In this document: piece by piece, positions 18,250 through 27,015 of the stretch
How the letters are laid out: each line of letters starts with the position of its first letter
Position numbering within the stretch: position 1 is the stretch's first letter
Notes under the pieces: model-generated
What the model was told of the DNA's origin: nothing
The model's input: only the letters and a program-made list of their open reading frames with translations
Databases searched by the model: none
Translations under genes and position numbers: made by a program
IMG/VR virus record: IMGVR_UViG_3300042922_000471
Span: 1-33,145 of that record
Length of the DNA stretch: 33,145 nt
Strand: one strand, 5' to 3'
Source: a virus

Positions 18250-18449
18250 ACTTTTGGGTCCTTCTGGCAAAAAAAAGAAATGCGGGTGCGCGTGAGCCCG
18301 ATTTCTGATCAGTTTTTTTCTGGAAAAATCACTTCCGTTTCCGCTTCTCAGAGCGTGGGACGGGGCGGGCTGGCGAGTTCCTTCGAATTAAGCCCCAATA
18401 TGAAGGCGGCGGGGAAATACGCTTAAAACGGAAGCTAGGGGGGTCTGCG
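18250..18449. other. presumed packaging (cos) region
   Basis: This 200-bp gap just before the small terminase gene has no reading frame of note. It contains GGGTCCTTCTGGC (18256-18268), close to GGGTCCTTTCCGGC next to lambda cosN, a CGGG/CCCG hairpin (18283-18300), and a perfect 9-bp inverted repeat CTTCCGTTT (18332-18340) and AAACGGAAG (18426-18434), which may be TerS-binding sites. Since terminase and head proteins are lambda-like, a cos site here is expected. The exact nicking site cannot be read from sequence alone. Confidence 0.5.
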
Positions 18450-18980
18450 ATGGCGGAAGTCAAGAAGGCAAAACAGAATGTTGGCGAAATGGAGATTTCG
18501 ACGAGCGAATTGGCTGCCATCGTAGGGAAAACCTCCCGTTGGATCCGGCAATTAACCTCTGAAAAGGTCCTGATACAGTCAAAAAAGGGTAAATATCTGC
18601 TTGCAGACGCGGTTCAAGCGTACATTTTGCACGTTTCAGGGGGTGCAAAAGAAGATGGTAAGCCGACATTTACGGACCACAAGACGGAGCATGAGCGAAT
18701 TAAAGCGGAGAAAGCGGCGCTGGAGCTGGCCGAAATGCAGGGAAACATGCATTCTTCGGACGACGTTAAGGCCATTATGGGCGATATAATCATCACCGCA
18801 AAGACGAAATTGCTGGCAATTCCGCAGCGTGTCAGCCTGAAACTGGACAAAGAGCCTTCGACAGTGATCGAAAAGACGCTTACCCGGGAGATTGCCGGAG
18901 CGCTGGCCGGGCTGACAGAGTATTCCCCGTCCCTTTTCTCCGGGAAAGTGGGTGAAGAGGATGGTAGCGAAGAAGACTGA
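18450..18980 (+). CDS. terS: terminase small subunit (Nu1/DUF1441-like)
   Basis: ATG 18450 follows AGGGGGGT. The 176-residue protein has an N-terminal winged helix-turn-helix (about 15-60: ISTSELAAIVGKTSRWIRQLTSEKVLIQ... GKYLLADAVQAYI) and a helical middle part (about 75-110, HKTEHERIKAEKAALELAEMQG) typical of Nu1-type small terminases, then a domain that contacts the large subunit. It binds cos DNA and assists cutting and packaging. It overlaps the large subunit gene by 20 nt. Confidence 0.85.
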   Translation: MAEVKKAKQNVGEMEISTSELAAIVGKTSRWIRQLTSEKVLIQSKKGKYLLADAVQAYILHVSGGAKEDGKPTFTDHKTEHERIKAEKAALELAEMQGNMHSSDDVKAIMGDIIITAKTKLLAIPQRVSLKLDKEPSTVIEKTLTREIAGALAGLTEYSPSLFSGKVGEEDGSEED

Positions 18981-20790
18981 GGCGCTTTTCAAACAAATTT
19001 CCCGTCTTTGGGAGCCCAAGCCTCCAATGACGGTTTCCGAATGGGCAGACGCTTACCGTGTACTCAGTAAAGAGTCAAGTCCCGAGCCAGGGCCTTGGCA
19101 GACGGAGCGGACGCCATATACAAAAGAAATCATGAACTGCATGAATGACCCAGCGGTGGAAGAGGTTGCAATCATGGCCTCAGCTCAGGTGGGTAAATCA
19201 GAAATCCTGCTGAACATCGCAGGATTTTTTGCTGATCAAGAACCGGCTCCGATGATTTACATGCTGCCGGACAAGGGACTAATTAAATCCGTTTCTCAGG
19301 AGCGGATTACACCAATGATCAAAGCGAGCCCGCGGCTTCGGAATGTATTTGCCGCAGCCAAAGGGAGATCAGCAAATAATACCATCGCCAAAAAGAGTTT
19401 TTCGGGTGGGTACCTGCAGTTGGTCGGAGCCAATTCTCCGGCGCAGCTTTCCTCCCGGCCGGTCCGTGTGGTCATGGGCGATGAGGTGGATCGGTTTCCG
19501 GTGTCCTCCGGGACTGAGGGTGATCCAGTCAACCTGCTCAAGATCCGGACAACCAACTTCCATAATCGGAAACACATCTTCGTTTCCACGCCGCTGGTAG
19601 AGGAAACCAGCCGCATTAATCGCTTATACCTGGATAGCACGCAAGAACAATGGTGTTTGCCTTGTCCGTGCTGCGGCGACCTGCAAGCTTTGGACTTCAG
19701 CAATTTGAAATTCACCCGGAATGATGCGGGTGAGGTGAAGAACGTCGAAGGGGCTTGTCGAGCCTGCGGTGCGTTGTCTTCAGAAAAGGCATGGAAGTCA
19801 GGGGCAGGACAGTGGGTGGCAAGACAGGAGCATCCCTTCCGCCGCGGGTTTCACCTGACTCAAATCGTCAGCCCTTGGGTGACTTGGAAGAAGATTGTCT
19901 CTGGATTTTTAGAGGCTGGAAACGATCCGGAAATGCTTCAGGTTTGGGAAAACACCGTCATGGGCAAACCTTGGCGCGTCACCGGCGAGAAGCTGGATGA
20001 GAACGAGCTGATGCAGCGCGGCGAGGAATACGAAGCCGACGTTCCGGACGGCGTGAAGATCCTGACCGCCACAGTGGATACACAGGACAATCGCTTTGAA
20101 ATTGAAGTGAAGGGCTGGGGAGTCGGCCGGGAGTCCTGGGGGATTCGCTATCATATCATTCATGGTGATTTAGAACAGCCAAAGATATGGCAGGAGTTAG
20201 ATGAATACCTGCAGCGGCAATGGAAAGACAAGAACGGCCGTTCCTTCGGCATCGTAGGCGCGTTCGTTGACTCCGGGGGCCACTACACCGGCAGTGTATA
20301 TAAGTTCTGCGCTTCACGGCTGGGTCGCCGCATCTATGCGATCAAAGGTGAAGGTAAAGAGAACGGCGGATACGTTCCACTGTATAACGGATATTCCAAC
20401 AATAACCGGTACAAGGCTACCGTGATTCGCATAGGCGTTGATGAAGGAAAGTATCGGGCATCGAATGACCTGAAGCGCAAACGGCATGGCCCTGGGTACT
20501 GTCACTTTCCGGCCAATACACCCGGACATGACAACCGGGGGTACAACGAGGAGTATTACCTGGGGCTCACTGCGGAGAGTTTGGTTTCCAAGAAACGTAT
20601 GGGCGTGACCTATCAGGTGTGGCAGCCGATTCGAAAGCGGAATGAACCCTTCGACTTGCATGTTTATCAGCTTGCGCTGTTGGAACTGCTTAATCCTAAT
20701 CTGGATTCGCTTGCGCCGGCATCTGGTCAGAACGTGGGAGCCGCGAAAAAGACGAAGCGTAAGCGCGGCACCATTAGTAAAGGCTTGTAG
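18961..20790 (+). CDS. terL: terminase large subunit (lambda gpA family)
   Basis: The 609-residue protein (ATG 18961, or GTG 18952) has Walker A SAQVGKS (74-80), Walker B VVMGDE (170-175), coupling motif VSTP (208-211) and a Cys cluster CLPCPCC...CRAC (232-269) that probably binds zinc. The C-terminal nuclease part shows VDTQDN and FVDSGG acidic motifs. It is the packaging ATPase and cos nuclease. The order TerS-TerL-gpW-portal and the Cys insert are as in lambda gpA-like terminases of Bacillota phages. Confidence 0.92.
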   Translation: MVAKKTEALFKQISRLWEPKPPMTVSEWADAYRVLSKESSPEPGPWQTERTPYTKEIMNCMNDPAVEEVAIMASAQVGKSEILLNIAGFFADQEPAPMIYMLPDKGLIKSVSQERITPMIKASPRLRNVFAAAKGRSANNTIAKKSFSGGYLQLVGANSPAQLSSRPVRVVMGDEVDRFPVSSGTEGDPVNLLKIRTTNFHNRKHIFVSTPLVEETSRINRLYLDSTQEQWCLPCPCCGDLQALDFSNLKFTRNDAGEVKNVEGACRACGALSSEKAWKSGAGQWVARQEHPFRRGFHLTQIVSPWVTWKKIVSGFLEAGNDPEMLQVWENTVMGKPWRVTGEKLDENELMQRGEEYEADVPDGVKILTATVDTQDNRFEIEVKGWGVGRESWGIRYHIIHGDLEQPKIWQELDEYLQRQWKDKNGRSFGIVGAFVDSGGHYTGSVYKFCASRLGRRIYAIKGEGKENGGYVPLYNGYSNNNRYKATVIRIGVDEGKYRASNDLKRKRHGPGYCHFPANTPGHDNRGYNEEYYLGLTAESLVSKKRMGVTYQVWQPIRKRNEPFDLHVYQLALLELLNPNLDSLAPASGQNVGAAKKTKRKRGTISKGL

Positions 20791-20813
20791 CCTGAAAGGG
20801 GGTGAAGGAACGT

Positions 20814-21038
20814 ATGCCAATGACATGGCAAGAAGCAGAAGTACATTTGAAGGCATGGCAAGCGGCGGATCTGGCCGTTTCGACAGGCCAGTCGTATTCC
20901 CTGGGAAGCCGAAGCCTAACGCGGGCCAATATCGCGGATATCCGGCAGCAAATTATGTATTGGGAAAAGAAGGTCCTTGAGCTTCAGACCGGCCGCCGTG
21001 GAGCTCGGGTAATGCGTGCGGTTCCTCGCGACCTATGA
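20814..21038 (+). CDS. gpW-like head-tail joining protein (DUF6148)
   Basis: ATG 20814 (74 aa) lies behind AAAGGGGGTGAAGG. The product (TWQEAEVHLKAWQAADLAVSTGQSYSLGSRSLTRANIADIR) has the pattern of gpW/DUF6148 proteins: two helices joined by a small beta turn. It plugs the portal after packaging to hold DNA in the head and prepare the tail joint. It sits between terminase and portal as in lambda and shares 4 nt (ATGA) with the portal gene. Confidence 0.75.
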   Translation: MPMTWQEAEVHLKAWQAADLAVSTGQSYSLGSRSLTRANIADIRQQIMYWEKKVLELQTGRRGARVMRAVPRDL

Positions 21039-22621
21039 ACATTGTAGATCGAGCGATAGCAGCCGTTTCCCCGGAGCGAGGCCTCAAAAGGCAAGTAGCT
21101 CGCCGGAAAATGGAAGTTATGAACTCTGGATATGCCAATCATGGAGCCAGTCGGACAAAGAAATCATTGCTCGGCTGGATTTTTCGCGGGGGTTCGCCAG
21201 ATGAGGATATTATTGACAACCTGGAGACGTTGCGGCAGCGGTCCCGTGATTTGTACATGGGCGGGGCCACACTTGCAACCGGAGCACTGAAGACGGCAAG
21301 GACGAATATCGTCGGTACCGGACTGCGGCTGAAGCCGGCGCTGGATGCTGACTTCCTGGGCCTAAGTGAGGATGAAGCCCAGGAGATTAAACGCACCATT
21401 GCCCGCGAATTTTCCATGTGGGCAGACTCTCTGCACTGCGATGCTAATCGAATTAATAATTTCTACGAGCTGCAGCAGCTCGCCTGTCTGTCTTATCTCA
21501 TGAGCGGGGATGTGTTCGGCTTACTGCCGATGGTTCCGCGCAAGCATTCCATTTATGACCTGCGCATTCGGCTGGTCGAAGCAGACCGCTGCTGTGATCC
21601 GAGAGACAAGGGCGGGAAAGACATTAAAGGCGGGGTTGAAGTAAACAGTGATGGCGAAATCGTGGCCTATCACTTTGCTAATAAGCACCCTTTAGCTAAA
21701 GGGGTGTATGACATTAGCGGCTGGGCCAGAGTTGAGGCGTTCGGCACAGAGACAGGCCGCCGCAATGTCGTTCATATGATGGAATCGGAACGGCCGGAAC
21801 AGCGGCGGGGTGTCCCGTTTATCGCGCCGGTGATCGAATCATTGAAGCAACTCGGGCGCTATACGGAAGCAGAACTGATGGCTGCTGTAGTATCCGGGAT
21901 GTTCACCGTCTTCATACAGTCTGAAGCTGCTACCAGTCCACTTGCGGACAGCATCGATCTGGACGAACAAGTGGATACCAACGACGAAAACAGCTATGAG
22001 TTGGGCAACGGCGCGATTGTCGGCTTGGGACCAGGAGAGACGGCCAACACGGCCAATCCTGGCCGCCCAAATACCGCCTTTGACGGATTTGTAACCTCTA
22101 TTCTTCGTCAAGTGGGGTCAGCGCTGGAGATTCCATATGAGTTACTGGTGAAGAACTTCACCTCGTCTTACTCGGCCAGCCGGGCGGCGCTGCTGGAAGC
22201 CTGGAAGATGTTCCGAATGCGCCGGAGCTGGATCGCAAATGATTTTTGTCAGCCCATATATGAAGAATGGTTCGCAGAAGCCGTGGCAAAGGGACGTATC
22301 CCAGCACCCGGCTTTTTTGATGACGAATTAATTCGCCGGGCTTACACGAAGGCGGAGTGGCATGGTCCGTCACCGGGCCAATTGGATCCGCAGAAGGAAG
22401 CGACAGCTGCTGTCACCCGGATTGAAAACGGGTTGAGCACGCGGGAGCGGGAAGCTGCAGAGATCAACGGCAGCGACTTCGAACAGAATCATCGGCAGTT
22501 GGTCCGCGAGGAACGCATGCGCCGGGAAGATGGCTTAACCGCCACGCCAGCAACGGAGGGAGGTGAAAAAACGAATGCCGAAAATGACGACGACGATCTT
22601 CGCCGCCAAGAAGATCAATAA
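21035..22621 (+). CDS. portal protein, lambda gpB family
   Basis: The 528-residue protein carries the lambda-type portal pattern: basic N-terminus, then TLRQRSRDLYMGGATLATGALKTARTNIVGTGLRLKP, a central block with VEADRC and GWARVEAFGTETGRRNVVHMM, and LEIPYELLVKNFTSSYSASRAALLEAWKMFRMRR, and a disordered acidic end. It forms the dodecameric ring through which DNA enters. It overlaps gpW by 4 nt and the protease gene by 47 nt. Confidence 0.95.
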   Translation: MNIVDRAIAAVSPERGLKRQVARRKMEVMNSGYANHGASRTKKSLLGWIFRGGSPDEDIIDNLETLRQRSRDLYMGGATLATGALKTARTNIVGTGLRLKPALDADFLGLSEDEAQEIKRTIAREFSMWADSLHCDANRINNFYELQQLACLSYLMSGDVFGLLPMVPRKHSIYDLRIRLVEADRCCDPRDKGGKDIKGGVEVNSDGEIVAYHFANKHPLAKGVYDISGWARVEAFGTETGRRNVVHMMESERPEQRRGVPFIAPVIESLKQLGRYTEAELMAAVVSGMFTVFIQSEAATSPLADSIDLDEQVDTNDENSYELGNGAIVGLGPGETANTANPGRPNTAFDGFVTSILRQVGSALEIPYELLVKNFTSSYSASRAALLEAWKMFRMRRSWIANDFCQPIYEEWFAEAVAKGRIPAPGFFDDELIRRAYTKAEWHGPSPGQLDPQKEATAAVTRIENGLSTREREAAEINGSDFEQNHRQLVREERMRREDGLTATPATEGGEKTNAENDDDDLRRQEDQ

Positions 22622-23894
22622 CAGCGCGGAGCTGACGATTTACGCGCCGATCGAGGATGAAGAATCCTGGTGGTACGACTCCGTGACGCCCAAGGGGGTC
22701 ATGCGAGCGGTGGCCAACCTGGGAAATGTATCTGAAATCGTGGTCCGAATTAACAGCAACGGCGGCAGCGCCTTTGCAGGGATGGCGATTTATCAGTATC
22801 TCAAGGACCACGCCGCGAAGATCACGGTGAAAGTGGATGGCCTGGCCGCCTCGGCAGCCTCCATTATCGCAATGGCAGGCGACAAGATCATTATGGGTAC
22901 CGGCGCCATGCTGATGATTCATAATCCATGGACCGTCACCATGGGTGAAGCCAGTGAGCTGCGCAAGACAGCAGACACGTTGGACAAAATCAGTCAGTCC
23001 CTGGTTGCCGTGTATCAGGAGCGTACCGGCAAAGCGCCGGAGGAACTTCAGACTATGCTGGATGATTCTACATGGCTGACCGGAGATGAGGCGGTTTCCA
23101 TGGGATTTGCGGATGAAGTAGACCGACAGTTCCAAGTTTCTGCAGCCATTCGCGGCGGAATCGCCGTGTTCAATGGTCAACGCTTTGACTTGCGGGCTTT
23201 TGCTTCAGTACCAAAGCTGCCGGAAGCTGCTGAAGATCTTAACATCCGTGACGAAGCCAACTCCCTACCACTCTTTGATGTTGGCGAGCGCTGCGTAATT
23301 GTAGGCACGCCTCACGATCCGTCTCATACAGGCGGAGAAGTCAGGGAAGCTGTCCTGACCTGGACCTATGGTCTGCTTCTGGATGGGATGGAGGATATGG
23401 GCGTGCATCACTGGTATGTCGAATCGGAACTTGGTCCGGATGAATCGAGCAGTGAAGACGATGAGCCGGACATGAGTTCTATGAATAAAACCAAAACACC
23501 TGGAGGTGCTGAAACTGTGAAGGACTTAGGAGAATTGAAAACCAAACACCCGGATATTTACCAAGCGGCCATTCAGGCGGAGCGGGACCGAATCAAGGCG
23601 CTGGATGATCTGGCTTCCCCTGCGAATGCCGCGATTATTACCGCCGCCAAAGAGTCGGGAGCTACGCCAGAAGCGACAGCGATGGAGATCATCAAGGCAG
23701 ATAATGCCCGCCGCGCTGCGATGGCCGGCAAGCTGAAGAGTGATGCCGACAAGTCGGGGATCGATGATCTGGAACCGGATGCTCCGGACGATCTGATTCC
23801 TTCCTCAAAGGAAGTTAAGGATCAGAAGAAGACCGAGGCACAAGCTTCAGGCATTGCTGCCAAGGCCCAAAAACTCAGAGGAGGTACACGATAA
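22575..23894 (+). CDS. head maturation protease (S49/ClpP-like) fused to scaffold
   Basis: ATG 22575 (439 aa) has GGAGGTG upstream. Residues 1-190 are a ClpP/SppA-like serine protease: GGSAFAG (63-69), GLAASAAS (89-96, probable nucleophile S93), MIHNPW (H116) and a GFADEV end (probable D180). Residues about 231-290 are an extra domain (RCVIVGTPHDPSHTGGEVRE, then MGVHHWYVESEL) that is not part of the usual lambda gpC layout. From about 315 the Ala/Glu-rich helical part is the scaffold, which can also be made alone. It cleaves head proteins during maturation. Confidence 0.88.
   Translation: MPKMTTTIFAAKKINNSAELTIYAPIEDEESWWYDSVTPKGVMRAVANLGNVSEIVVRINSNGGSAFAGMAIYQYLKDHAAKITVKVDGLAASAASIIAMAGDKIIMGTGAMLMIHNPWTVTMGEASELRKTADTLDKISQSLVAVYQERTGKAPEELQTMLDDSTWLTGDEAVSMGFADEVDRQFQVSAAIRGGIAVFNGQRFDLRAFASVPKLPEAAEDLNIRDEANSLPLFDVGERCVIVGTPHDPSHTGGEVREAVLTWTYGLLLDGMEDMGVHHWYVESELGPDESSSEDDEPDMSSMNKTKTPGGAETVKDLGELKTKHPDIYQAAIQAERDRIKALDDLASPANAAIITAAKESGATPEATAMEIIKADNARRAAMAGKLKSDADKSGIDDLEPDAPDDLIPSSKEVKDQKKTEAQASGIAAKAQKLRGGTR
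23517..23894 (+). CDS. nested in-frame scaffold protein (Nu3-like)
   Basis: Within the protease gene, a GTG at 23517 in the same frame has GGAGGTG exactly 8 nt upstream (23502-23508). It gives a 125-residue product starting MKDLGELKTKHPDIYQAAIQ, highly helical with an Ala-rich centre and a Lys/Gln-rich tail. This is the arrangement of lambda C and Nu3: the same frame yields a protease-scaffold fusion and a more abundant free scaffold. The strong site inside a gene is hard to explain otherwise. Confidence 0.75.
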   Translation: MKDLGELKTKHPDIYQAAIQAERDRIKALDDLASPANAAIITAAKESGATPEATAMEIIKADNARRAAMAGKLKSDADKSGIDDLEPDAPDDLIPSSKEVKDQKKTEAQASGIAAKAQKLRGGTR

Positions 23895-24259
23895 TGCCGG
23901 AACAATACACAGACATTTTTGCTTATGACAATCTGTTTGCGGGGCCGCCGCATGTCATTGCCAAGGGAGTCATCTTCCAGGGTTCTGGCACATTCAAGCG
24001 CGGCCAACTTGTGCAGTATGTCAGCACGAATGCTGCGGGAGTCGATACCGTGAAGCCCTATGTCGGTGGAGAAACAGATACTCCCTACGGCGTCCTTGCG
24101 GATCCGGTGGTTATCGTGACCACGACGCAGCCGGCCTCAATCTATCTGAGCGGAGAATACAACTTGGCTGCGCTCAGAATCGACGGGACGATTGCTGTAA
24201 AAGACCATGTTGAAAAGCTGCGCAAAGTCGGACTGATCGTGAAGACAGTCGTAAAATAA
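23894..24259 (+). CDS. head decoration protein (lambda gpD-like)
   Basis: ATG 23894 overlaps the protease stop (TAATG), with AGAGGAGG 9 nt before. The 121-residue protein is beta-rich with the gpD pattern VIAKGVIFQGSGTFKRGQLVQYV, then PYGVLADPV and IYLSGEYNLAALRID. It is expected to trim the expanded capsid at its threefold points. Confidence 0.85.
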   Translation: MPEQYTDIFAYDNLFAGPPHVIAKGVIFQGSGTFKRGQLVQYVSTNAAGVDTVKPYVGGETDTPYGVLADPVVIVTTTQPASIYLSGEYNLAALRIDGTIAVKDHVEKLRKVGLIVKTVVK

Positions 24260-24270
24260 GGAGGATAACC

Positions 24271-25314
24271 ATGGGATACTATGATACTCGAACATTGCTT
24301 GCTGCCATCCGGCAGATTCCACCAATGCAGACCTTTCTGCGGGACCGGTTCACGGTTCAGGGAAAGACCTTCCCTACCAAAACGGTGGAAATCGAATACA
24401 CCAAAGGTAAGCGCCGCCTGGCTCCGTATGTTTCTCCTTTGCTTCCGGGCAAGGTAGTCAGCCGGGATGGACGCTCCGTGAAGGTGATTGAGCCTGCTCT
24501 GATCAAGCCGGCGCGTAGCATCACCGTCATTGATATTGATCAGCGCGGCTTTGGTGAAACTCTGTACTCCGAGAAAACACCAGAGGAGCGTGCAGAGGAG
24601 CTGCTGGCCAGTGACTTGATATATCTGGATGATATTATCACGCGTCGTGAAGAGGTCGCCCTTGCGGAGCTGATCTTCACTGGGAAGGTTACGCAAATTG
24701 GTGAAGGCGTCAATCAGGTCATTGATTACGGTCTGACCAACAAAGAAATCTTGACCGGGACCAATTTGTGGAGTAACGCCGCGAGCAAACCTGTCGGCAA
24801 TCTGATTAACTGGAAGCAGTTTGTCGGTAAGGCTTCGGGTGGAACTGTCGGGACCGTGCTCATGGCTACAGATGTCGCGCAGGCCTTCATCGAAAATCCA
24901 CAGATTTTGAAACTGCTGGATAACCGCGGGTTCTCGCTGGGTAGCATTGCGCCTAAGGATAACCAGAACGGCGCCAGTTACATCGGATACCTGAACTTCC
25001 CAGGCGTGGAGTTCTGGAGCTATGACGATTGGTATCTGGACGACACGGAGCTGGACGGCAACGGTGACCCTACACTGAAGCCTGTCATTCCGGCCGGTCA
25101 CATCGCCTTCTTGCCGAATAGCCCGTTCATCCAGTTCAACTATGGGGCGATCACGCTGATGGGCGATGACCACAAGCACAAAACCATTGAAGGTTCCCGC
25201 GTGCCGGATGTATGGTCTCAAAAGGACCCAGCAGTAACTTGGTTGAATATCCACGCCAAACCACTGCCGGCTCCGATGAACGTCGATGGCTGGTTCGTCG
25301 CTAAGGTTCTGTAG
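24271..25314 (+). CDS. major capsid protein (lambda gpE family)
   Basis: The 347-residue protein follows gpD by 11 nt with a strong ribosome site (AAGGAGG). Recognisable features are YDTRTLLAAIRQIPPMQTFLRDRFT at the N-terminus, KGKRRLAPYVSPLLPGKVV in the middle and GAITLMGDDHKHKTIEGSRVPDVWSQKDP near the end. It is the lambda gpE (HK97-fold) type; there is no N-terminal prohead part, in keeping with the separate scaffold. Confidence 0.95.
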   Translation: MGYYDTRTLLAAIRQIPPMQTFLRDRFTVQGKTFPTKTVEIEYTKGKRRLAPYVSPLLPGKVVSRDGRSVKVIEPALIKPARSITVIDIDQRGFGETLYSEKTPEERAEELLASDLIYLDDIITRREEVALAELIFTGKVTQIGEGVNQVIDYGLTNKEILTGTNLWSNAASKPVGNLINWKQFVGKASGGTVGTVLMATDVAQAFIENPQILKLLDNRGFSLGSIAPKDNQNGASYIGYLNFPGVEFWSYDDWYLDDTELDGNGDPTLKPVIPAGHIAFLPNSPFIQFNYGAITLMGDDHKHKTIEGSRVPDVWSQKDPAVTWLNIHAKPLPAPMNVDGWFVAKVL

Positions 25315-25327
25315 AGGAGGGAACGAT

Positions 25328-25666
25328 ATGCCGATTATTTCCGATTGGGTTTTTAACACACCGGACGGAATGATTCCCGCCGGTGAGGTCGTGCGGCTGA
25401 CGGAAGAAGAAGAAACAGAGCTTGTGCAGAAGGGGCTTGCGGTTTGGGTGGATGAAGAATCCGATACCAGCGCAGCCCCTTCTGACGTTCCACCGGATGA
25501 TCCGGACGATGGCGAGGAATGGCCCACGGCGGAAGCCTTTGCTGCGGCGAAGGCAGATGAGCAAAAGGAATTGCTGCTTGAGGCCGGGATCGAGCCGGCC
25601 TCCAATGGTCCAGAGCGTCTGAAGCAGTACGAAGCCTGGCTGCAGGAGGATGGTGGAACGGAATGA
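25328..25666 (+). CDS. small acidic head protein (gpFI position)
   Basis: ATG 25328 (112 aa) has GAGGAGGG upstream. The N-terminal part (IISDWVFNTPDGMIPAGEVVRLTEEEETELVQKGLAVWV) is a small beta/alpha unit; a Pro/Asp-rich acidic linker and a helical end (EWPTAEAFAAAKADEQKELLLEAGIEP) follow. Between capsid and gpFII this is where lambda has FI. Sequence similarity to FI cannot be claimed. It overlaps the next gene by 4 nt. Confidence 0.55.
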   Translation: MPIISDWVFNTPDGMIPAGEVVRLTEEEETELVQKGLAVWVDEESDTSAAPSDVPPDDPDDGEEWPTAEAFAAAKADEQKELLLEAGIEPASNGPERLKQYEAWLQEDGGTE

Positions 25667-25992
25667 ATATGCCCGTTCCCAATTTTAAAGACTTCCTTGT
25701 TAGCGACATTCAGAACGTCTTCCTGAATGTAGATGAGCATGCGGATATGTACACCATTGACGGAAAGCTTGTTAAGGCCGTGCTTGATTCAGCCACGGAT
25801 AGCAAGCACCCCCTGGCTTATGCTGAGGGGGTTTCGCTTGTTGCCGACGTGCTTTACGTGGATGCGCAGGAGCTGGGCCGTGTGCCGAAGCAGGACGGCT
25901 GGATTACGATCAATGATGTAAAGTACCACATTATCCGAGTAGCCTCTGAGCGGGGCATGCTCGCGCTCTATTTGGAGGTTAATGCCGGATGA
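25663..25992 (+). CDS. head-tail attachment protein (gpFII-like)
   Basis: The 109-residue protein (ATG 25663, or ATG 25669) matches the pattern of lambda FII-type attachment proteins: FKDFLVSDIQNVFLNVDEHAD at the start and DVKYHIIRVASERGMLALYLEV near the end. It joins gpW-portal connector and tail. It overlaps both neighbours by 4 nt. Confidence 0.75.
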   Translation: MNMPVPNFKDFLVSDIQNVFLNVDEHADMYTIDGKLVKAVLDSATDSKHPLAYAEGVSLVADVLYVDAQELGRVPKQDGWITINDVKYHIIRVASERGMLALYLEVNAG

Positions 25993-26570
25993 AAATTGAG
26001 GGATTAAGCGATGCAATCAAAGGGACAAAGTCTCTGCGGAGCAAGATGCAGCCTGCGGCGTCCCTCGCCTTAAACCGTGTCGGCCAGGGTATCGTAACTG
26101 AATCCGCCCGAAAGGTAAAGGAGACGTACAACATCAAGGCAGCTGACGTGAAGGCGGGGCTGCGGCTGGTGCTGTCTTCTCCAGATGCTGGGGAAATCTT
26201 CATCAAAGCTCGCGGAAGAAACTTGCCGATTACACGGTTCAAGGTAACGCCGAAGGCTCCGGCCAAAAAGCGCAAGGTAATCAAGGCCGCCGTCAAGCGA
26301 GGAGATACCAAAAAGCTAGGCCCGGCGTTCATCACCTTCAGGCGTGGAGAAAACCGGGTCATGAAGCGTAAATTCCCGACAGGTCAGAGCGGACGCCCCC
26401 GCGTTGTTAACCGTTTGGGGCAACGTCCTGAATTGCCAATCGAGGAGCTTCATGGTCCGGCGATCCCGCGCATGCTCAATGAACCTCAGGTGCTGGCGCA
26501 CATCCAGGACGAGGCTCAGAAGCGGATGGATAAACGACTTGAGCATGAAATCAAACGAATCTTGAAATGA
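25989..26570 (+). CDS. minor tail protein Z-like
   Basis: The 193-residue basic protein has the gpZ pattern: ALNRVGQGIVTESARKVKETYNIKAADVKAGLRLV at the N-terminus and AFITFRRGENRVMKRKFPTGQSGRPR, then GPAIPRMLNEP in the C-terminal half. It is a head-tail neck component in lambda-like and myovirus tails. It starts overlapping gpFII by 4 nt. Confidence 0.8.
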   Translation: MKIEGLSDAIKGTKSLRSKMQPAASLALNRVGQGIVTESARKVKETYNIKAADVKAGLRLVLSSPDAGEIFIKARGRNLPITRFKVTPKAPAKKRKVIKAAVKRGDTKKLGPAFITFRRGENRVMKRKFPTGQSGRPRVVNRLGQRPELPIEELHGPAIPRMLNEPQVLAHIQDEAQKRMDKRLEHEIKRILK

Positions 26571-26571
26571 G

Positions 26572-27015
26572 GTGATTCCGATTTCTACACCCATTCTGTT
26601 ACTGCAAGCACTGAAAAACCACCTGCAGGACTTGGTCAGTGATAACGTCCAGGTAAAGCCGACGATTCACATTGGGTTTCTGCCGCCGAAGAACAAGGAT
26701 AACGAGAATATTAGCGATTTCCCGTTTATCATTGTCAGGCCGCATGTGGGGAAAGACCTGCAGGATAATTCCAAAATCACGGTAAAACTCGTGTTTGGGA
26801 TTAAAACCGACGATCCGGAAGGCTTCATGGACCTGTTTGGAATCATGGAGCAGGTCCGTTTTGACCTGCAGCGCAGGCGGATTATCGACAGGCGTTTCAA
26901 AATGGAACTCCCGTATGATTGGGAGTTTTTCGAGGAGCAGCCTTATCCGGAATGGATTGCGCAAGCAACAACCATCTGGACATTGCCAGCAATACAAGAG
27001 GAGGGATTGCTTTGA
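26572..27015 (+). CDS. tail terminator/neck protein (gpU-like position)
   Basis: The 147-residue frame begins at GTG 26572, but an AGGTG that overlaps this codon could instead serve an ATT start at 26581, so the exact start is unsure. The protein contains FPFIIVRPHVGKDLQDNSKITVKLVFGIKTDDPEGFMDLFGIMEQVRFDLQRRR, which is like neck/tail-completion proteins of phages with contractile tails. It lies between gpZ and the sheath. Role inferred from pattern and place. Confidence 0.6.
   Translation: MIPISTPILLLQALKNHLQDLVSDNVQVKPTIHIGFLPPKNKDNENISDFPFIIVRPHVGKDLQDNSKITVKLVFGIKTDDPEGFMDLFGIMEQVRFDLQRRRIIDRRFKMELPYDWEFFEEQPYPEWIAQATTIWTLPAIQEEGLL

Noticed and set aside
22464-23180. 238-codon minus-strand frame opposite the portal end and protease
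   Set aside because: Antisense shadow of a well-recognised protease; histidine- and arginine-rich as expected for a reverse frame.
24142-25740. 532-codon minus-strand open frame opposite gpD, capsid and the next gene
   Set aside because: It is antisense to clear structural genes, has no ribosome site or family signature, and its composition is that of a reversed coding sequence.
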